Shown piece after piece: positions 10,580 through 21,642 of a stretch of 64,000 bases of DNA. Under the pieces are notes generated by a model. That model did not search any database, was not told the DNA's origin, and worked only from the letters and a program-made list of their open reading frames with translations. Source of the DNA: Drosophila persimilis. Its lineage: Eukaryota; Arthropoda; Insecta; Diptera; Drosophilidae. The position numbers were made by a program, and so were the translations under genes. The stretch spans positions 62,001 to 126,000 of the forward strand of contig NW_020825589.1 in NCBI RefSeq assembly GCF_003286085.1, in the 5' to 3' direction. The stretch's first letter is position 1; every line of letters begins with the position of its first letter.

Positions 10580-11245
10580 AGTGACATGTCTACAGTCCAT
10601 GCTCCGCATACCCTGGTCTATGTCTATTACCCTGCACCCACAATACTATAAACAATCCGACACCCTCAGCTTCGAACCCCCATAAACAATCTCACGCTCG
10701 AAATGGACCACGCAGGCGTGGATTGCAGGCAATGTAAACAAACACCGTAAGCTAGAAGTTGAACATAAAACAATAAATGCCGCACTAGAATCCAGCCGCA
10801 CTAGAATCACGCCACTCTTCAGAGATCAATTACTAATCGATTCTTAAAAACCGCGCCATCCTAGCTCACCAATCAGAGGCCCTATTCTCAGCCACACCCA
10901 AGTAATGCAACACCGATCATACGCAGCGGAAGCCTTTCATCAAAAGCCGCCTTTCCCACATATCGATCGAGTCACGTACTCCATCTCCGAAGCCGAAGTC
11001 GAAGCCAACGCCTCCGAATCCAAATCCGAATCCCAAACCGAGAATCATAATATAAATAGTCTACATCTAAGAAGGCAAGTCAGTTCTGTTAAAGACAAAC
11101 GTCAATCGCGACACCGTCGGAGCATTCAACCAAGTTAATTCCATTCAAGACATCTGACCTCAGTAACTAAACCATTGTACGCTAAGTTTAAGTTAAAGAA
11201 TAAAACCTTTTTTAAAACTTAAACTCAAGTGTCGCATATTTTACT
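10580..11245 (+). repeat. Errantivirus LTR (3' end of tandem)
   Basis: 666-bp LTR beginning AGTGACAT after a purine tract and ending TATTTTACT. It matches 1997-2690 apart from a shorter CCGCACTAGAATC repeat, a missing short block near its 3' end and scattered substitutions. The flank that follows (AAATATATAT) is AT-rich, the preferred target type for this group. Confidence 0.87.
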
Positions 11246-11389
11246 AAATATATATTGTATTAAATGTATTTATTTATTTTTTTTTTTTTTGGAGAAGGAA
11301 ATATTTTTTTCAATTTGTTTTTATTAGTAATTACCTTAAAAGTATTCTTTTCATTTTATATCAGTTTATTCCTATTTGATCAACGCATT

Positions 11390-12060
11390 GATCTCCTGTC
11401 TAATGCTTAGTATGGCTTCACAGGCCATACTCTGTTATTATATTTTTAAGTTGCGGGTTCGGAGGTGCTTGTGCCGGTCTTCTTGCAGGCGGTTGTGGCG
11501 CCGGTGCTGGTCTTCTTACAGGCGGTTGGGGCGCCGGTGCTGGACTCCTTGCAACATGTGTATTTGCAGTGCTCCGACTCCAGTGGTCCAGGGCAGTCTG
11601 TTGGGCATCTTGGTTATGTGATTCTTTTGTGTAGTCGCTTGGGATACGTATGAGTTTATTATTTGTATGTTTTTATTAGATGTTTCAGTTGTAGAGGTTG
11701 AGCTTTTTTTTGTTCTTGCTGAATCGACTCGATATTGTCGATTTCAGCTTGTATCTTATTGCCTGCCTCCCAACTAATTGTTGTGTTGGGGGCAAATAGC
11801 AGTTTTAGTAACTCGGCTTTCCTATTTTTAAGCCGTTTGCTTACTCCACTGCGCCTTTTTTTTGGCATTGCTCATTACCTCTACTCACTAAGTACGTATT
11901 CCAGTCTTTCCAATTCCGGTCCGTTGCTGCTTATGTTGTTTGCTGCTATCGTTGGTAATTCGCCTGTTGGTCGGACTGCTGGTGCTTCTAGTGGTGCCTG
12001 CTGTGGTGCTGCTGTTGTTCTGCGCTCTCGTGCCGGCTCATTGTATTTTTATTTAATTTT
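11390..12060 (-). pseudogene. Gag-like remnant with Pro/Ala repeats
   Basis: No single frame is open. Shifting frames on the minus strand give an N-terminal patch starting near 12045 (MSRHESAEQQQ), a Lys/Arg-rich 69-codon piece (11868-11659) and then, after another shift, a Pro/Ala-rich tail (about 11650-11410). The tail contains two copies of an APAPQPP-RRP unit, encoded by a 36-bp near-repeat at about 11485-11556. Its place just inside the primer-binding site suggests a gag or leader protein. I do not recognise the family protein itself. Confidence 0.4.
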
Positions 12061-12191
12061 GTATTTCTTATTTTTATTTGAATGATTTTATTCGGGAAAC
12101 GCGGAACACGGTCCACTTTGTTTATTTTCAATATATTTTTTTTGTTTCCGAACATTACATTACATGTTCGTGACACTTGGCACGGTCGCCA

Positions 12192-12859
12192 TGTAGAAAG
12201 AGAATTCAAATATAATTTGAACAGAGAAAAACACTTCATTTTGTTTTGGTAGGAATAAATCCAATTTATTCTTCATAAATTTCTTTAGCCTAAAAGTACA
12301 TAATATTCCGTCGCATGCCATATGTACATATGTGTATATATTTTTTTTTTTTTTAATTGTATATATATATTCCTAACGCGACAGTATGTCTACTTTATGT
12401 TAATGCGCTAGTCACATGGAGTTCATGTAGTTGTGTGCTTTAAGCAGAATGATTTTCTTATTCTAACATTTTTAGTATGACTAATATTTTTATTATTATG
12501 ACTAATATTTGTATTATTAATACTAATACTAATTCTAATTTTTTTATTTTTTTTTTATTTTTATTATATTTATGTTTGTAAGAATGTATATGCACAAGGC
12601 ATATATATTGGAATGCTAATTTGGCCACTTGGAATATATTGCCGACACTACAGTTCTCACGCTGCAGGCCAGTCCACATACATGGGACTGATCGTATTAC
12701 AGCTCTTGAGTGCGGCTGTGTTACGTAAACATTGCGACAAAGTGTCTTTATGTTTATGAGCGTGATACTCTACATTAACTTTGGGCATATGACCACTTGA
12801 CATATTGTATACACTACAATGCTGTGGGCATATGCTTATTTGGCATACAACATACTACA
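12192..12859 (-). repeat. 412/mdg1-like LTR, 668 bp
   Basis: On the plus strand it begins TGTAGAAAG right after the reversed primer site and ends ACATACTACA, so on the minus strand it runs TGTAGTATGT...CTACA. It shares GTTACGTAAACA and ACAAAGTGT blocks with the LTR at 39174-39657 but is about 180 bp longer, so it is a related, separate family. Several AT-rich microsatellite stretches lie inside (12335-12370, 12480-12570). Confidence 0.7.
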
Positions 12860-13194
12860 CCAAACAGAACATAATTCTTGGCCCTCAGCCGCTTAATTAG
12901 TTTGTTACTTATGTCGATGTCACTCATTTGTTTGTTAAAGCTTTGCGCGTGCTTGCCTGCTAAACGCTCTCTGCCAGCTCGCTCTGCGCTATCTCCGCTT
13001 TGCGTCTGCCTACCGACGTCGGCCGAGCGAAGCTGCGCTTAACGATCGGAGCGGCAATGTAAAGGGTAGGCAAGCCACACTTGCAATTTGGATGTCACGC
13101 ATTAAAGAACATATCGTAATTTTATTTCTGCGCCGAGTTTTATTTAATTCGAAATAATTAGTCGGCCGATTGGGGATAAAAAACATTATCTCCA
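12860..13194 (+). repeat. BEL/Pao-type LTR fragment
   Basis: Bases 12868-12960 match, in reverse complement, 62700-62800, the LTR next to a BEL pol gene. Its far end (CGGCCGATTGGGGATAAAAAACATTATCTCCACAGT, split here as a description of 13151-13196) recurs reversed at 46160-46215. It therefore looks like most of one LTR in plus orientation. No internal region follows; errantivirus sequence starts at about 13195. Confidence 0.6.
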
Positions 13195-14359
13195 CAGTAA
13201 CGAACCCTTTCAAAAGGACGGGCCAAATTAGACAGGTAGACGAAAAACATTATGAAGAAAAGAATTGGAGTAGGAAAATTACTCATTATGAATCAAAATC
13301 AAAAAAAGAAGAAATCTAATATAAGCAAATATGATAATTCCAGAGAAGCTGAGGAAGTTAATGGAATCGGCGAACTTCAACACAATTAAAACCCTCATCT
13401 TCCTCAAACTAACTGTCGTAATGGACAAAGAAACATAGAACTAAGACCAGCAAAATTCCAAAACGGAAATATGATATTTAAAACTGGATCGATTAACATA
13501 CCTATCAATTACGAATACCATTATCTAACTGTTAATGTAACTAAAACCGAAGAACTATACCAAAATTTGTTGCAAGCCACTAAATTCCAGGACATAATCC
13601 AAATAAAATATCTAGTAGACAAATGGCAAAGAGAAATGAACGGGCTAAAAATAACCAAATGAAATAAAAGAGGCCTAATCAATATAGTAGGAACAGCCTA
13701 CAAATATCTCTTTGGAACACTAGATCAGGAAGATAAAGTCGATTTGGAACAAAAAATAGAAAATTTAGCCAGCCATAGCATTCAAACGAATGAACTAAAT
13801 TTGGTAATAGATGCAGTTAATAGCGGAATAAACGTTATAAACAAACTAAATGAAGAAAATGACAGGAATCAACAAATAGAAATTTTGATATTCAATCTAC
13901 AACATTTCACAGAATATATCGAAGATATAGAACTAGGTATGCAATTAAGTAGGCTCGGTATATTTAATCCAAAATTATTAAAACAAGACTACCTGGAACA
14001 AATAAATTCTGAGAAAATACTAAATATAAAAACCTCCTGGCTAAAATCCGATACCAACGAAATTCTAATAATTTCCAACATTCCCAAAGACATTACAAAA
14101 GTACCAATCTATAAAATCGTTCCGTATCCAGACGAATTAAATAACATGTTAACAGATATGACATACGACAAGTACTACATAAAAAATGAAGAAGTATTTG
14201 TTAAAGAAACTAGATTGAAAACCAATGACAATTGTATAAAAGGAATTTTAATGCAAACTCCCACTAAAAGTCCATATTCCAAAACTTTTCAAAACTTTCA
14301 AATAAACTTTATTGAACCCAATATACTAATCACATGGAATCTTCCAAAAACAACGCTGG
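13195..14359 (+). pseudogene. Errantivirus integrase tail and env, second family (unit A)
   Basis: Starts in the integrase tail (NPFKR...) and passes into env at about 13390. It is related to, but clearly diverged from, the env at 804 and 9198, so it is a second errantivirus family. Open pieces are 13471-13662 and 13744-14376. A TGA at 13660 lies immediately before the NKRGLIN cleavage/fusion region. The same stop is in inverted copy C, so it predates the duplication. Env is cut at about 14359 by a DINE-1 element, which removes the transmembrane end. Confidence 0.78.
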
Positions 14360-14741
14360 TTTTATCGTATCTTTAAAATTGTGGATGCCACAGACTTTCG
14401 CCCTTTGTGGGGGCGGAAGTGGGCGGGGCAAAGTTTTGAAATATTTTTGTAGCAGTGACATATCACAGAATTTTGGATCCAAAACATCGTTGCTCTAGCT
14501 CTTATAGTCTTTGAGCACTAGGCGCTAATAGGGACGGACAGACGGGCAGACGGACAGACGGACAGACGGACGGACGGACAGACGGACAGACAGACATGGC
14601 TCAATCGACTCGGCTATTGATGCTGATCAAGAATATATATACTTTATGGGGTCGGAAACGATTCCTTCTGGACGTTACACACATCTACTTTTACCACAAA
14701 TCTAATATACCCCAATACTCATTTTGAGTATCGGGTATAAA
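14360..14741 (+). mobile_element. DINE-1/INE-1 (Helentron-type) element
   Basis: Carries the diagnostic blocks of Drosophila DINE-1: GTGGATGCCACAGA, GGCGGAAGTGGGCGGGG, GTGACATATCACAGAA, TGAGCACTAGGCGCTAATAGGGACGGAC, a GACGGACA microsatellite (14535-14595), ATATATATACTTTATGGGGTCGGAAACG and the TATCGGGTATAA end at 14733-14741. Non-autonomous, no coding capacity. Inserted in the env gene. Confidence 0.85.
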
Positions 14742-15535
14742 AATGTATTTTAACAATCTAAATAAATAAAATAAACTATTAAATAAAGCTTACGGAATTT
14801 TTCTTTTCGGCAAGGGCTTAAAATTAGATAGTATGTATAATGTTAAAAATACTTAAGTATGTATATTATCTCTGGTATTTGCGAAGAAAAAAAAAGTTTA
14901 AGTAATTTGTTTATTACATCTGCAACCCTTTTGCACCTTTGTTACTCGTTGACCCTAGTAGTTGGAAGATTACAACACACAATAAATTGACCTTCCTTGC
15001 CAGATCCAACCCACCATAAACTGAAGTCGTCGAATGCTTTACCCGTTTAATCTGTCGAAATATATAAAGTAACTAGACTCAAGATACCTCTTGGTCATAT
15101 GGTCATATATTTCAGATGTTTTAGATTTTATATAGAAAGATATCTCTCTAGTGAAAGGGAGGTACTGAAGTAGTGTATCTTTCAGCGTCTGGCTCGAATT
15201 GGGAGTGTGAGATCACTCCCCTGCGGTAGGCCGAGGTTTTTTCGTTCTATCAAGTTCCACCAATAGACTGAGAAAGACAAACAAAATAAATGTATGGGAC
15301 CATATAGTCTGGAAGTGCCAGCTGAAGTTATATACATATGTATATTCATGAATGCAGGTTTCAAGCCAGTCAGATCCAAAGCGGGCGGAAGACGGCGCCG
15401 ACACCGTTTCGTAGCGCAGAAGGGGAGCGGCGCTCGATCAGCATGGCCAAGCCGAGATAGGGGTGGGCAAAGCCATGAAGCTGCGGATGCAGCACGCCAG
15501 AGATTTCTACTTTTTCGCTTACACGTACACTGAGC
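14742..15535 (+). repeat. Anonymous repeat X, copy in unit A
   Basis: About 790 bp with no recognised family. AT-rich left half with a palindromic ATACTTAAGTAT core at about 14848-14859. The GC-richer right half has a short open stretch (15294-15533) that is Arg-rich and not convincing as a gene. Near-identical inverted copy at 28888-29681, more diverged direct copy at 20222-20943. It is always followed by the same partial DINE-1. It may be part of a longer Helentron or an untranslated region of an unknown element. Confidence 0.6.
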
Positions 15536-15768
15536 CCTGTCTGTCTGTCCGTCCCTATTAGCGCCTAGTGCTCAAAGACTATAAGAGCTAGAGTATCGAC
15601 ATTTTATATCCAGACTTCTGTGATATGTCACTGTTACAAGTATATTTCAAAGTATTGCCCCGCCCACTTCCGCCCTCACAAAGGGCGAAAATCTGTGGCA
15701 TCCACATTTTTAAAGATACGAGAAAACAGAAAACGTTGAATCGCAGAGGATGACTATATCTATGCAAA
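15536..15768 (-). mobile_element. Partial DINE-1, reverse
   Basis: Reverse-strand DINE-1 left part only: microsatellite end at 15536-15552, then the reversed diagnostic blocks to about 15768. Lies between repeat X and a roo-like LTR, and the same junctions recur at 20944 and 28660. Confidence 0.78.
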
Positions 15769-15779
15769 ATCAGTTAAGT

Positions 15780-16175
15780 TGTAAATTCAAACTAAATTGT
15801 ATTCTTAAAATCAGAGCCTTATATGTGATTTGACAATGAGGTAGGAGGTACAATTTGGTAGTCTATAATTATCGTTAGACCTACGCAGAGGATACACTTT
15901 ACTGAGGGTGTCTATTTAAGTAAATGCTTACACTAGCTTTATTTTAGGACCGCATTTGTTAAGTATTTTCTCCACTTGTGTTTTGTTGTCGTATTAATGG
16001 GTTACAGAACTCTGTTTACATCCGTGCAGTCATAACTTGTCTACTTTATGTGATTTCTTAAGAGATCGGTTTTGTTACATGAGTGAATGTGTATAATAAT
16101 ATATTTATGTTTAAACATTCTGCAAGGGGCCGAAACTGGCATTGTATTGACGATAATATGTTCATGTTTTGAACA
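15780..16175 (-). repeat. roo-like BEL LTR (unit A)
   Basis: Putative 396-bp 3' LTR. On the minus strand it starts TGTTCAAAACATGAACA, resembling the TGTTCA...TGAACA start of roo, and ends TTTACA. The same length is found in copies B (21188-21583) and C (28246-28641). It lies just beyond the env stop. Ends are inferred from TG...CA termini and gene position, since no 5' LTR is present to compare. Confidence 0.55.
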
Positions 16176-16234
16176 TTCTTGTTTTGTATTTTGATTCTTG
16201 TGAACCTTTGTCTACATTTTCTTTATTGCTATAA

Positions 16235-17000
16235 TTACAAGTACAGATAATCATTTACAGTCAATTGCAGTGGGTAGGGAAGTGCTATCGTTTGCAGTAT
16301 TCGTGCTACTTTAATTCTTCTTATGGCATAGATTATTAATATTATTATAATTATTATTATGGTTTCGATAATTAAGGCCGCATGTCCAGATACATGATGA
16401 AACTTAAGTCCTTTTAAATCATGATGACCTTCTTTTAACAATTTTAATTCGTTTCTTAACTTATCCATTTCTTCTGTATGGTTAATTAATGGTACTGTTA
16501 ATGGACTCCAAACAATTTTTGGTATTTTACTTATATTACTTGTATAATAGGTTGAAATTGGCTCGTAGTTTTATGTTTAGATACTGTGATGAGGTACTAG
16601 TATTTTATCATCGGTTTGCACAGTACAACCATGTATTATTGTTAAAATTCCTTCTTGCAGAAGATCAATTAGTTCTTGATTTGAGCTACTACATTGAATT
16701 AGTACTGGAACTTTGAAGAGCCAACTAAGCCGCCTTTCTAATTCGACCCAAAATGACCTTGTCTCTGCTATCTTCCTATAAACGCAATTTGAATTACCTC
16801 TTGCTTTGAAAGGAGCTATCTCACAAGCATTATCATTGGGATTGCTCCAAGGCCAACTACTTTCGCATACTCTTCTATTCGTTTTCCATTTTCGGCATTT
16901 GTTCAAGGTAGCTTCATTCAGCGAATGATAGAAATCAATTTCGAAGTTATATACTAAATACCTGGAGCTCAAATCTACTTTGACCAATTCTTGTTCTTTG
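16235..17000 (-). pseudogene. roo-like env fragment (unit A)
   Basis: C-terminal half of an envelope-like protein. A Cys-containing ectodomain piece (16987-16577) is followed, after a frame break, by 16468-16235. That part has a long Ile-rich transmembrane helix (about 16305-16375) and a basic cytoplasmic tail ending at the LTR. Some BEL elements, roo among them, carry env-like sequence after integrase. Unit A lacks about 190 bp present in copies B and C (around 16985-17000), removing the integrase/env junction. Confidence 0.6.
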
Positions 17001-17888
17001 TTGCAGTGTGTGCAAATAATATTATTTCCATTTGATCCAAAATTCTCTTTTCATTTTCTGAATTAATCTCCATCTATCCAGAATCCCGATTTTTTCCTCT
17101 GAAATTGTCTCAATCGGGCCAAATATTGGCCTTCCAATAATCAAATGACCTGGTGTTAATATATCCAGTTCGTCAATATCATTTGTAGCTGTATACAAAG
17201 GGCGTGAATTTAGTACCTCTTCAATTTGACATAATAGAGTTGCCATTTCCTCATAGGTTAAATTATTGTCCCCGATTAAGATCAATAAGTGATATATCAC
17301 TGATTTTATCCCCAGCTTCCCAAATACCTCCGAAGTGAGGTCCTGTCGCGGGAAGAAAATGCCACTCGATCTGTTCTCTTTCTAATATTGGAACCGATTT
17401 TATGTTGTCTTTGGCTTTTTGGTATTCCTCGTCTAATTTGCGCGAAGCTCCCACAAAGTTGGTTCCATTATCGGAAAATTTTTTTTGCACAGTTTCCTCT
17501 TCTTGAAAAAAAATCTTCTAAGTGCAGCTAGAAATGCATCTGAAGTAAGATCGCTGACTACTTCCAAATGAATAGCCTTTGTCTGCCCCCGGTTTTTAGA
17601 GCATCGGATATGGTAAGGCCCGGCGAAGTCTACACCTGTACTTGTAAACGGGTGCGACATTGTAGCTCTGTGTTTCGGCAGATTTCCCATAATTTGTTCT
17701 GCAGTATTCTGTCGATACCTAGCACAGGTGACACACTCTTTAAGTTTTTTCTTTAAGCAATTTCTTAGCCCAAATATCCAAAACTTTCGATGGATATAGT
17801 TTCGCATCAGATTAATTCCACCGTGCAATGTTTCTTTATGTGCATTCTTGATAAATAAAGACGTCAAGTGACACTTATCTAAAATCAA
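17001..17888 (-). pseudogene. roo-like BEL integrase fragment (unit A)
   Basis: Minus-strand pieces 18014-17433, 17490-17263 and 17300-17022, the first entering from Helentron sequence at about 17888. They show the Cys pair of the zinc domain (CVTCARYR), core Asp region (TGVDFAGPY, then SDNGTNFVGA), the WHFLPATGPHFGGIWEA block with the catalytic Glu, and the LNSRPLYT tail. Frames shift twice, near 17480 and 17290. Truncated at the N-terminal side. Same lesions in copies B and C. Confidence 0.72.
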
Positions 17889-18480
17889 GGGATCAATCAA
17901 GATCTCAGAGACTATAAAAGCTAGAGCAACCAAATTTGGTATCCACACTCCCAAGATATCGGACCGAGACGAGTTTGTTTCAAAATTTCGCCACACCCTC
18001 TTCCGCCCCCGCAAAGGATGAAAATCTGGGGATATTCACAAATCTCAGAGACTATTAACGCTAGAGTAACCAAATTTGGTATCCACACTCCTGTTAGAAC
18101 TCACTATTAAACGTATATCTCGCCCCACCCCCTTCCGCCCCCACAAAAGAGGAAAATCTGTGGCATCCACAATATTGAAGATTCGAGAAAACTAAAAACA
18201 ATCATAGAAAATGATGATCTCATCCATATCTATCAGATTGCTGAATCTGGATCAGATCCGGATAATTTGTATAGCCAAAAGGAACAAATCAATTTGCAGG
18301 GGCTACGCAGCGCCTGACGTCACGCTCAGACTGATTTTCTGTCTCGCTCGCACGCACTCTTTGTCGTGTCGTTCAATAGAAGCGGCGTCTGCCGGGGGAG
18401 AGCCATACTGACTAAGTATCGGGTATAAATGTAGAGATACGGTCTCCGCAGCAACTCACAACGTTGCCCCTCGTTTTGTA
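17889..18480. mobile_element. Helentron/DINE-type element with ~150-bp tandem repeats
   Basis: Two imperfect repeats of about 145 bp (about 17905-18045 and 18046-18190), each with CTCAGAGACTAT, ACCAAATTTGGTATCCACACTCC and a CTTCCGCCCCC block. A segment ending AGTATCGGGTATAAATGTAGAG, CTCCGCAGCAACTCACAACGTTGCCCC follows. Internal tandem repeats of this size are known from some Drosophila DINE-like Helitrons. It cuts the roo integrase on one side and abuts BTBD7-like sequence on the other. A hairpin (TTGCGCGT/ACGCGCAA) lies at 18487-18505. Confidence 0.65.
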
Positions 18481-18507
18481 ATTTAATTGCGCGTCGAACG
18501 CGCAACA

Positions 18508-20190
18508 TTGATGAGTGCGTTGAACGTTCCTTTCACGTGACCACGCGAATTGTATGAGACGAAATATTATACCGTTAACCTGGACATTATTGATTGATTT
18601 TATGCGGTTTTGGATCGTGTACGTCGGCAGGATCACTAGGGGAACTGCATGCCTTAACCAACACAGGAAGAGTGCGTCCAACGACACTAGAGGAAGCTAT
18701 GGAGCTTTACCAGATTGGTCGGTTTTTAGAGATTGATATTTTGGCGCAAGGCTGTGAGGATTTAATACTCGAGTAGCTGTCCCTTGATACTTTACCAACA
18801 ATTTTAAAGTGGGGTTGCCAACTCTATGGCTCCGCGTGGGTGTTTAGACAAGCATGTCAGTACCTACGAGAAGAATTTACCGTTATTAGCACCTCACCTG
18901 TCCTGCACCAAATAGATAAAACGCAACTGTTACATGTTCTGCAGAGTAATTTTTTAACCAGCTCCTAAGCTAGAGATTCTGCGGGCTGTTCGTAAATGTG
19001 GAGAACAGGAGCTCATTAGCCGCATGGAAGATCGTGAACCAAACTTTTTGTGATTTGAGTGATGTAGAGTTGCGAGACATCATCGCAGAATTATTGCCTT
19101 TAGTGCGCATAGACCATGTTTTACCGCCTCATAGTGAGATGCTCTGCCAAGCAATTCGTAGAGATCTTGTCAGCACTCCACCTTCACATATGATATGTAG
19201 TGGTAGTAATCAGGGACTCTTTGTTGAAGGATCGATTATCATCATCTCACCACCAGGTGGAACTAATGCGTATGCGAAGGTCGCGACACCCGCCAGATAT
19301 TCCTGATACCTTGAATATGGTGTCCCACATGAATGCAGCGGCTAATAATGGACTTTTTAGTGTTGTTAATCGTGGTGCTATTCATGAAAATATTGAAATG
19401 TGGGTAGGGTCGGCTGTTATACCAGCACCGGATAACCAAAATTTATTGGCAATGCGTAAACGCGAAAATAAACTTCGCCAGTCACCTATGTGCCAGCATG
19501 CATTGCTACTGCCACTTTCATCAAAACATGAAATTGAACGACAAATTCGGCTTCGGGTCGTGAGAGAGTTTATCCTCCCTGATGAAGTATCAGCCAGAAA
19601 AGTGATGATGTTCACAAAGAAAATCCGTGTGGAGTTGCGTCCACTACTCAAAGCGAAGACAATTTGCTTGAAGATGAAGATCAAAGCCCACCGCCATCAC
19701 CAGCGGCTACTGGCTCAGTTCCGCGAAACACAACCGTTGGATCTTCTTTTTTATCGTCCTCGTCAATGGGATCGTCAGCATCATAAATCTGTGGCACCGA
19801 TGGAGTACACCCCTAATATAGCCGAAATCTCACTTTTCCGCGTCACCAATCAAATGGTCTTTTTGGTGTAGCCAGTATTTTAGCAAGCACGTATTTCAGC
19901 GTCAGCGCGTCCACGAAATGAACTGCCGGCATTAATAACTGAAGGGGACTTTCGATTTCCACATGGAAATAGCTTAGGCTTGGATATGTTTGTTGAGAAC
20001 GGCGGAGAATGGCCACCGCATCGTTAGGTCAGCTTCATTTGTCGAATAGTACTGGAAATACTAGCGGGCGTAGCGTCGGCCGCAATAACGACATGCCAGA
20101 AAGTTTACAATTAGATTTCGGGGATGGTCCAAACCCTCGCGTAGTTGGAAACGTTCTAAGTGCACTGACCCTGTGAAGTATACACGTTAG
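18508..20190 (+). pseudogene. BTBD7-like BTB/BACK protein gene fragment, longer copy
   Basis: Host-type sequence, not a transposon gene. Shifting plus frames give the end of a BTB domain and linker (GSLGE...LEEAMELYQIGRFLEIDILAQGCEDLI, about 18620-18775, stated here as motif positions), a BACK-like region to about 19060 and then LSDVELRDIIAELLPLVR. LVSTPPSHMI (19168-19197), PDIPDTLNMV, RLRVVREF and FRFPHGNSLGLDMFVENGGEWPPHR (19949-20023) follow. These match conserved blocks of metazoan BTBD7, a cytoplasmic/nuclear regulator of epithelial branching. An in-frame TAG at 18774, frameshifts near 18955, 19045 and 19270 and the stop at 19871 make it a pseudogene. No intron-like gaps are seen, so it may be a retrocopy or one large exon. 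Confidence 0.7.
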
Positions 20191-20221
20191 TATTTCCTTC
20201 TCGGTATTTATCCTATCTAGA

Positions 20222-20943
20222 TAAATAAAATAAACTATTAAATAAAGCTTACGGAATTTTTCTCTTCGGCAAGGGCTTAAAATTAGATAGTATGTATAAT
20301 GTTAAAAATACTTAAGTATGTATATTATCTCTGGTATTTCCGAAGAAAAAAAAAGCTTAAGTAATTTGTTTATTACATCTGCAACCCTTTTGGACCTTTG
20401 TTACTCGTTGACCCTAGTAGTTGGCAGATTACAACACAGAATAAATTGACCTGCCTTGCCAAATCCAACCCACCATAAACTTAAGTCGTCGAATGCTTTA
20501 CCTGTTTAATCTGTCGAAATGTATAAAGTAGCTAGACTCAAGATACCTCTTGGTCATAGTGAAAGGGAGGTACTGAAGTAGTGTATCTTTCAGCGTCTGG
20601 CTCGAATAGGGAGTGTGAGATCGCTCCCCTGCGGTTGGCCGAGTTTTTTTCGTTCTATCAAGTTCCACCAATAGACTGAGCAAGACAAACAAAATAAATG
20701 TATGGGACCATATAGTCTGGAAGTGCCAGCTGAAGTTATATACATATGTATATTAATGAATGCAGGTTTCAAGCCAGCCAGATCCAAAGCGGACGGAAGA
20801 AGGCGCCGACGCCGTCTCGTAGCGCAGAAGGGGAGCGGCGCTCGATCAGCATGGCCAAGCCGAGATAGGGGTGGGCAAAGCCATGAAGCTGCGGATGCAG
20901 CACGCCAGAGATTTCTACTTTTTCGCTTACACGTACACTGAGC
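20222..20943 (+). repeat. Anonymous repeat X, copy in unit B
   Basis: Direct repeat of 14760-15535 starting at ATAAATAAAATAAAC. It has scattered substitutions and lacks about 53 bp present in A and C (the stretch at about 15097-15150). More diverged from A than C is. Confidence 0.75.
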
Positions 20944-21176
20944 CCTGTCTGTCTGTCCGTCCCTATTAGCGCCTAGTGCTCAAAGACTATAAGAGCTAGA
21001 GTATCGACATTTTATATCCAGACTTCTGTGATATGTCACTGTTACAAGTATATTTCAAAGTATTGCCCCGCCCACTTCCGCCCTCACAAAGGGCGAAAAT
21101 CTGTGGCATCCACATTTTTAAAGATACGAGAAAACAGAAAACGTTGAATCGCAGAGGATGACTATATCTATGCAAA
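20944..21176 (-). mobile_element. Partial DINE-1, reverse (unit B)
   Basis: Same truncated reverse DINE-1 as 15536-15768, with the same flanks, and apparently identical by eye. Confidence 0.78.
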
Positions 21177-21187
21177 ATCAGTTAAGT

Positions 21188-21583
21188 TGTAAATTCAAAC
21201 TAAATTGTATTCTTAAAATCAGAGCCTTATATGTGATTTGACAATGAGGTAGGAGGTACAATTTGGTAGTCTATAATTATCGTTAGACCTACGCAGAGGA
21301 TACACTTTACTGAGGGTGTCTATTTAAGTAAATGCTTACACTAGCTTTATTTTAGGACCGCATTTGTTAAGTATTTTCTCCACTTGTGTTTTGTTGTCGT
21401 ATTAATGGGTTACAGAACTCTGTTTACATCCGTGCAGTCATAACTTGTCTACTTTATGTGATTTCTTAAGAGATCGGTTTTGTTACATGAGTGAATGTGT
21501 ATAATAATATATTTATGTTTAAACATTCTGCAAGGGGCCGAAACTGGCATTGTATTGACGATAATATGTTCATGTTTTGAACA
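21188..21583 (-). repeat. roo-like BEL LTR (unit B)
   Basis: Copy of 15780-16175 with the same inferred termini and length (396 bp). Confidence 0.55.
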
Positions 21584-21642
21584 TTCTTGTTTTGTATTTT
21601 GATTCTTGTGAACCTTTGTCTACATTTTCTTTATTGCTATAA

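Larger units (their letters stand above)
11246..12859 (-). mobile_element. 412/mdg1-like LTR element, 5' fragment
   Basis: Reverse-strand remnant: LTR (12192-12859), primer-binding site (12180-12191) and about 930 bp of leader and gag-like sequence down to the errantivirus LTR at 11245. The minus-strand LTR start TGTAGTATG and the primer site TGGCGACCGTG match the 412/mdg1 arrangement also seen at 39174-45903. Everything 3' of the gag-like region is gone. Confidence 0.7.

Noticed and set aside
12335..12365. Replication-origin-like AT tract
   Set aside because: Simple AT/T-run microsatellite within a 412/mdg1-like LTR.
13000..13060. Possible host promoter in the GC-richer patch with TACCGACGTCGGCCGAGCG
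   Set aside because: It belongs to the BEL LTR fragment and has no adjoining gene.
15294..15533. 79-codon frame repeated in all three X copies (also 20702-20941 and 28888-29127)
   Set aside because: Arg-rich, no domain, overlaps partial DINE-1, and the copies are simply duplicated DNA; no sign of selection by eye.
19382..19684. 100-codon minus frame
   Set aside because: Antisense of the BTBD7-like fragment, whose plus-strand motifs are clear.
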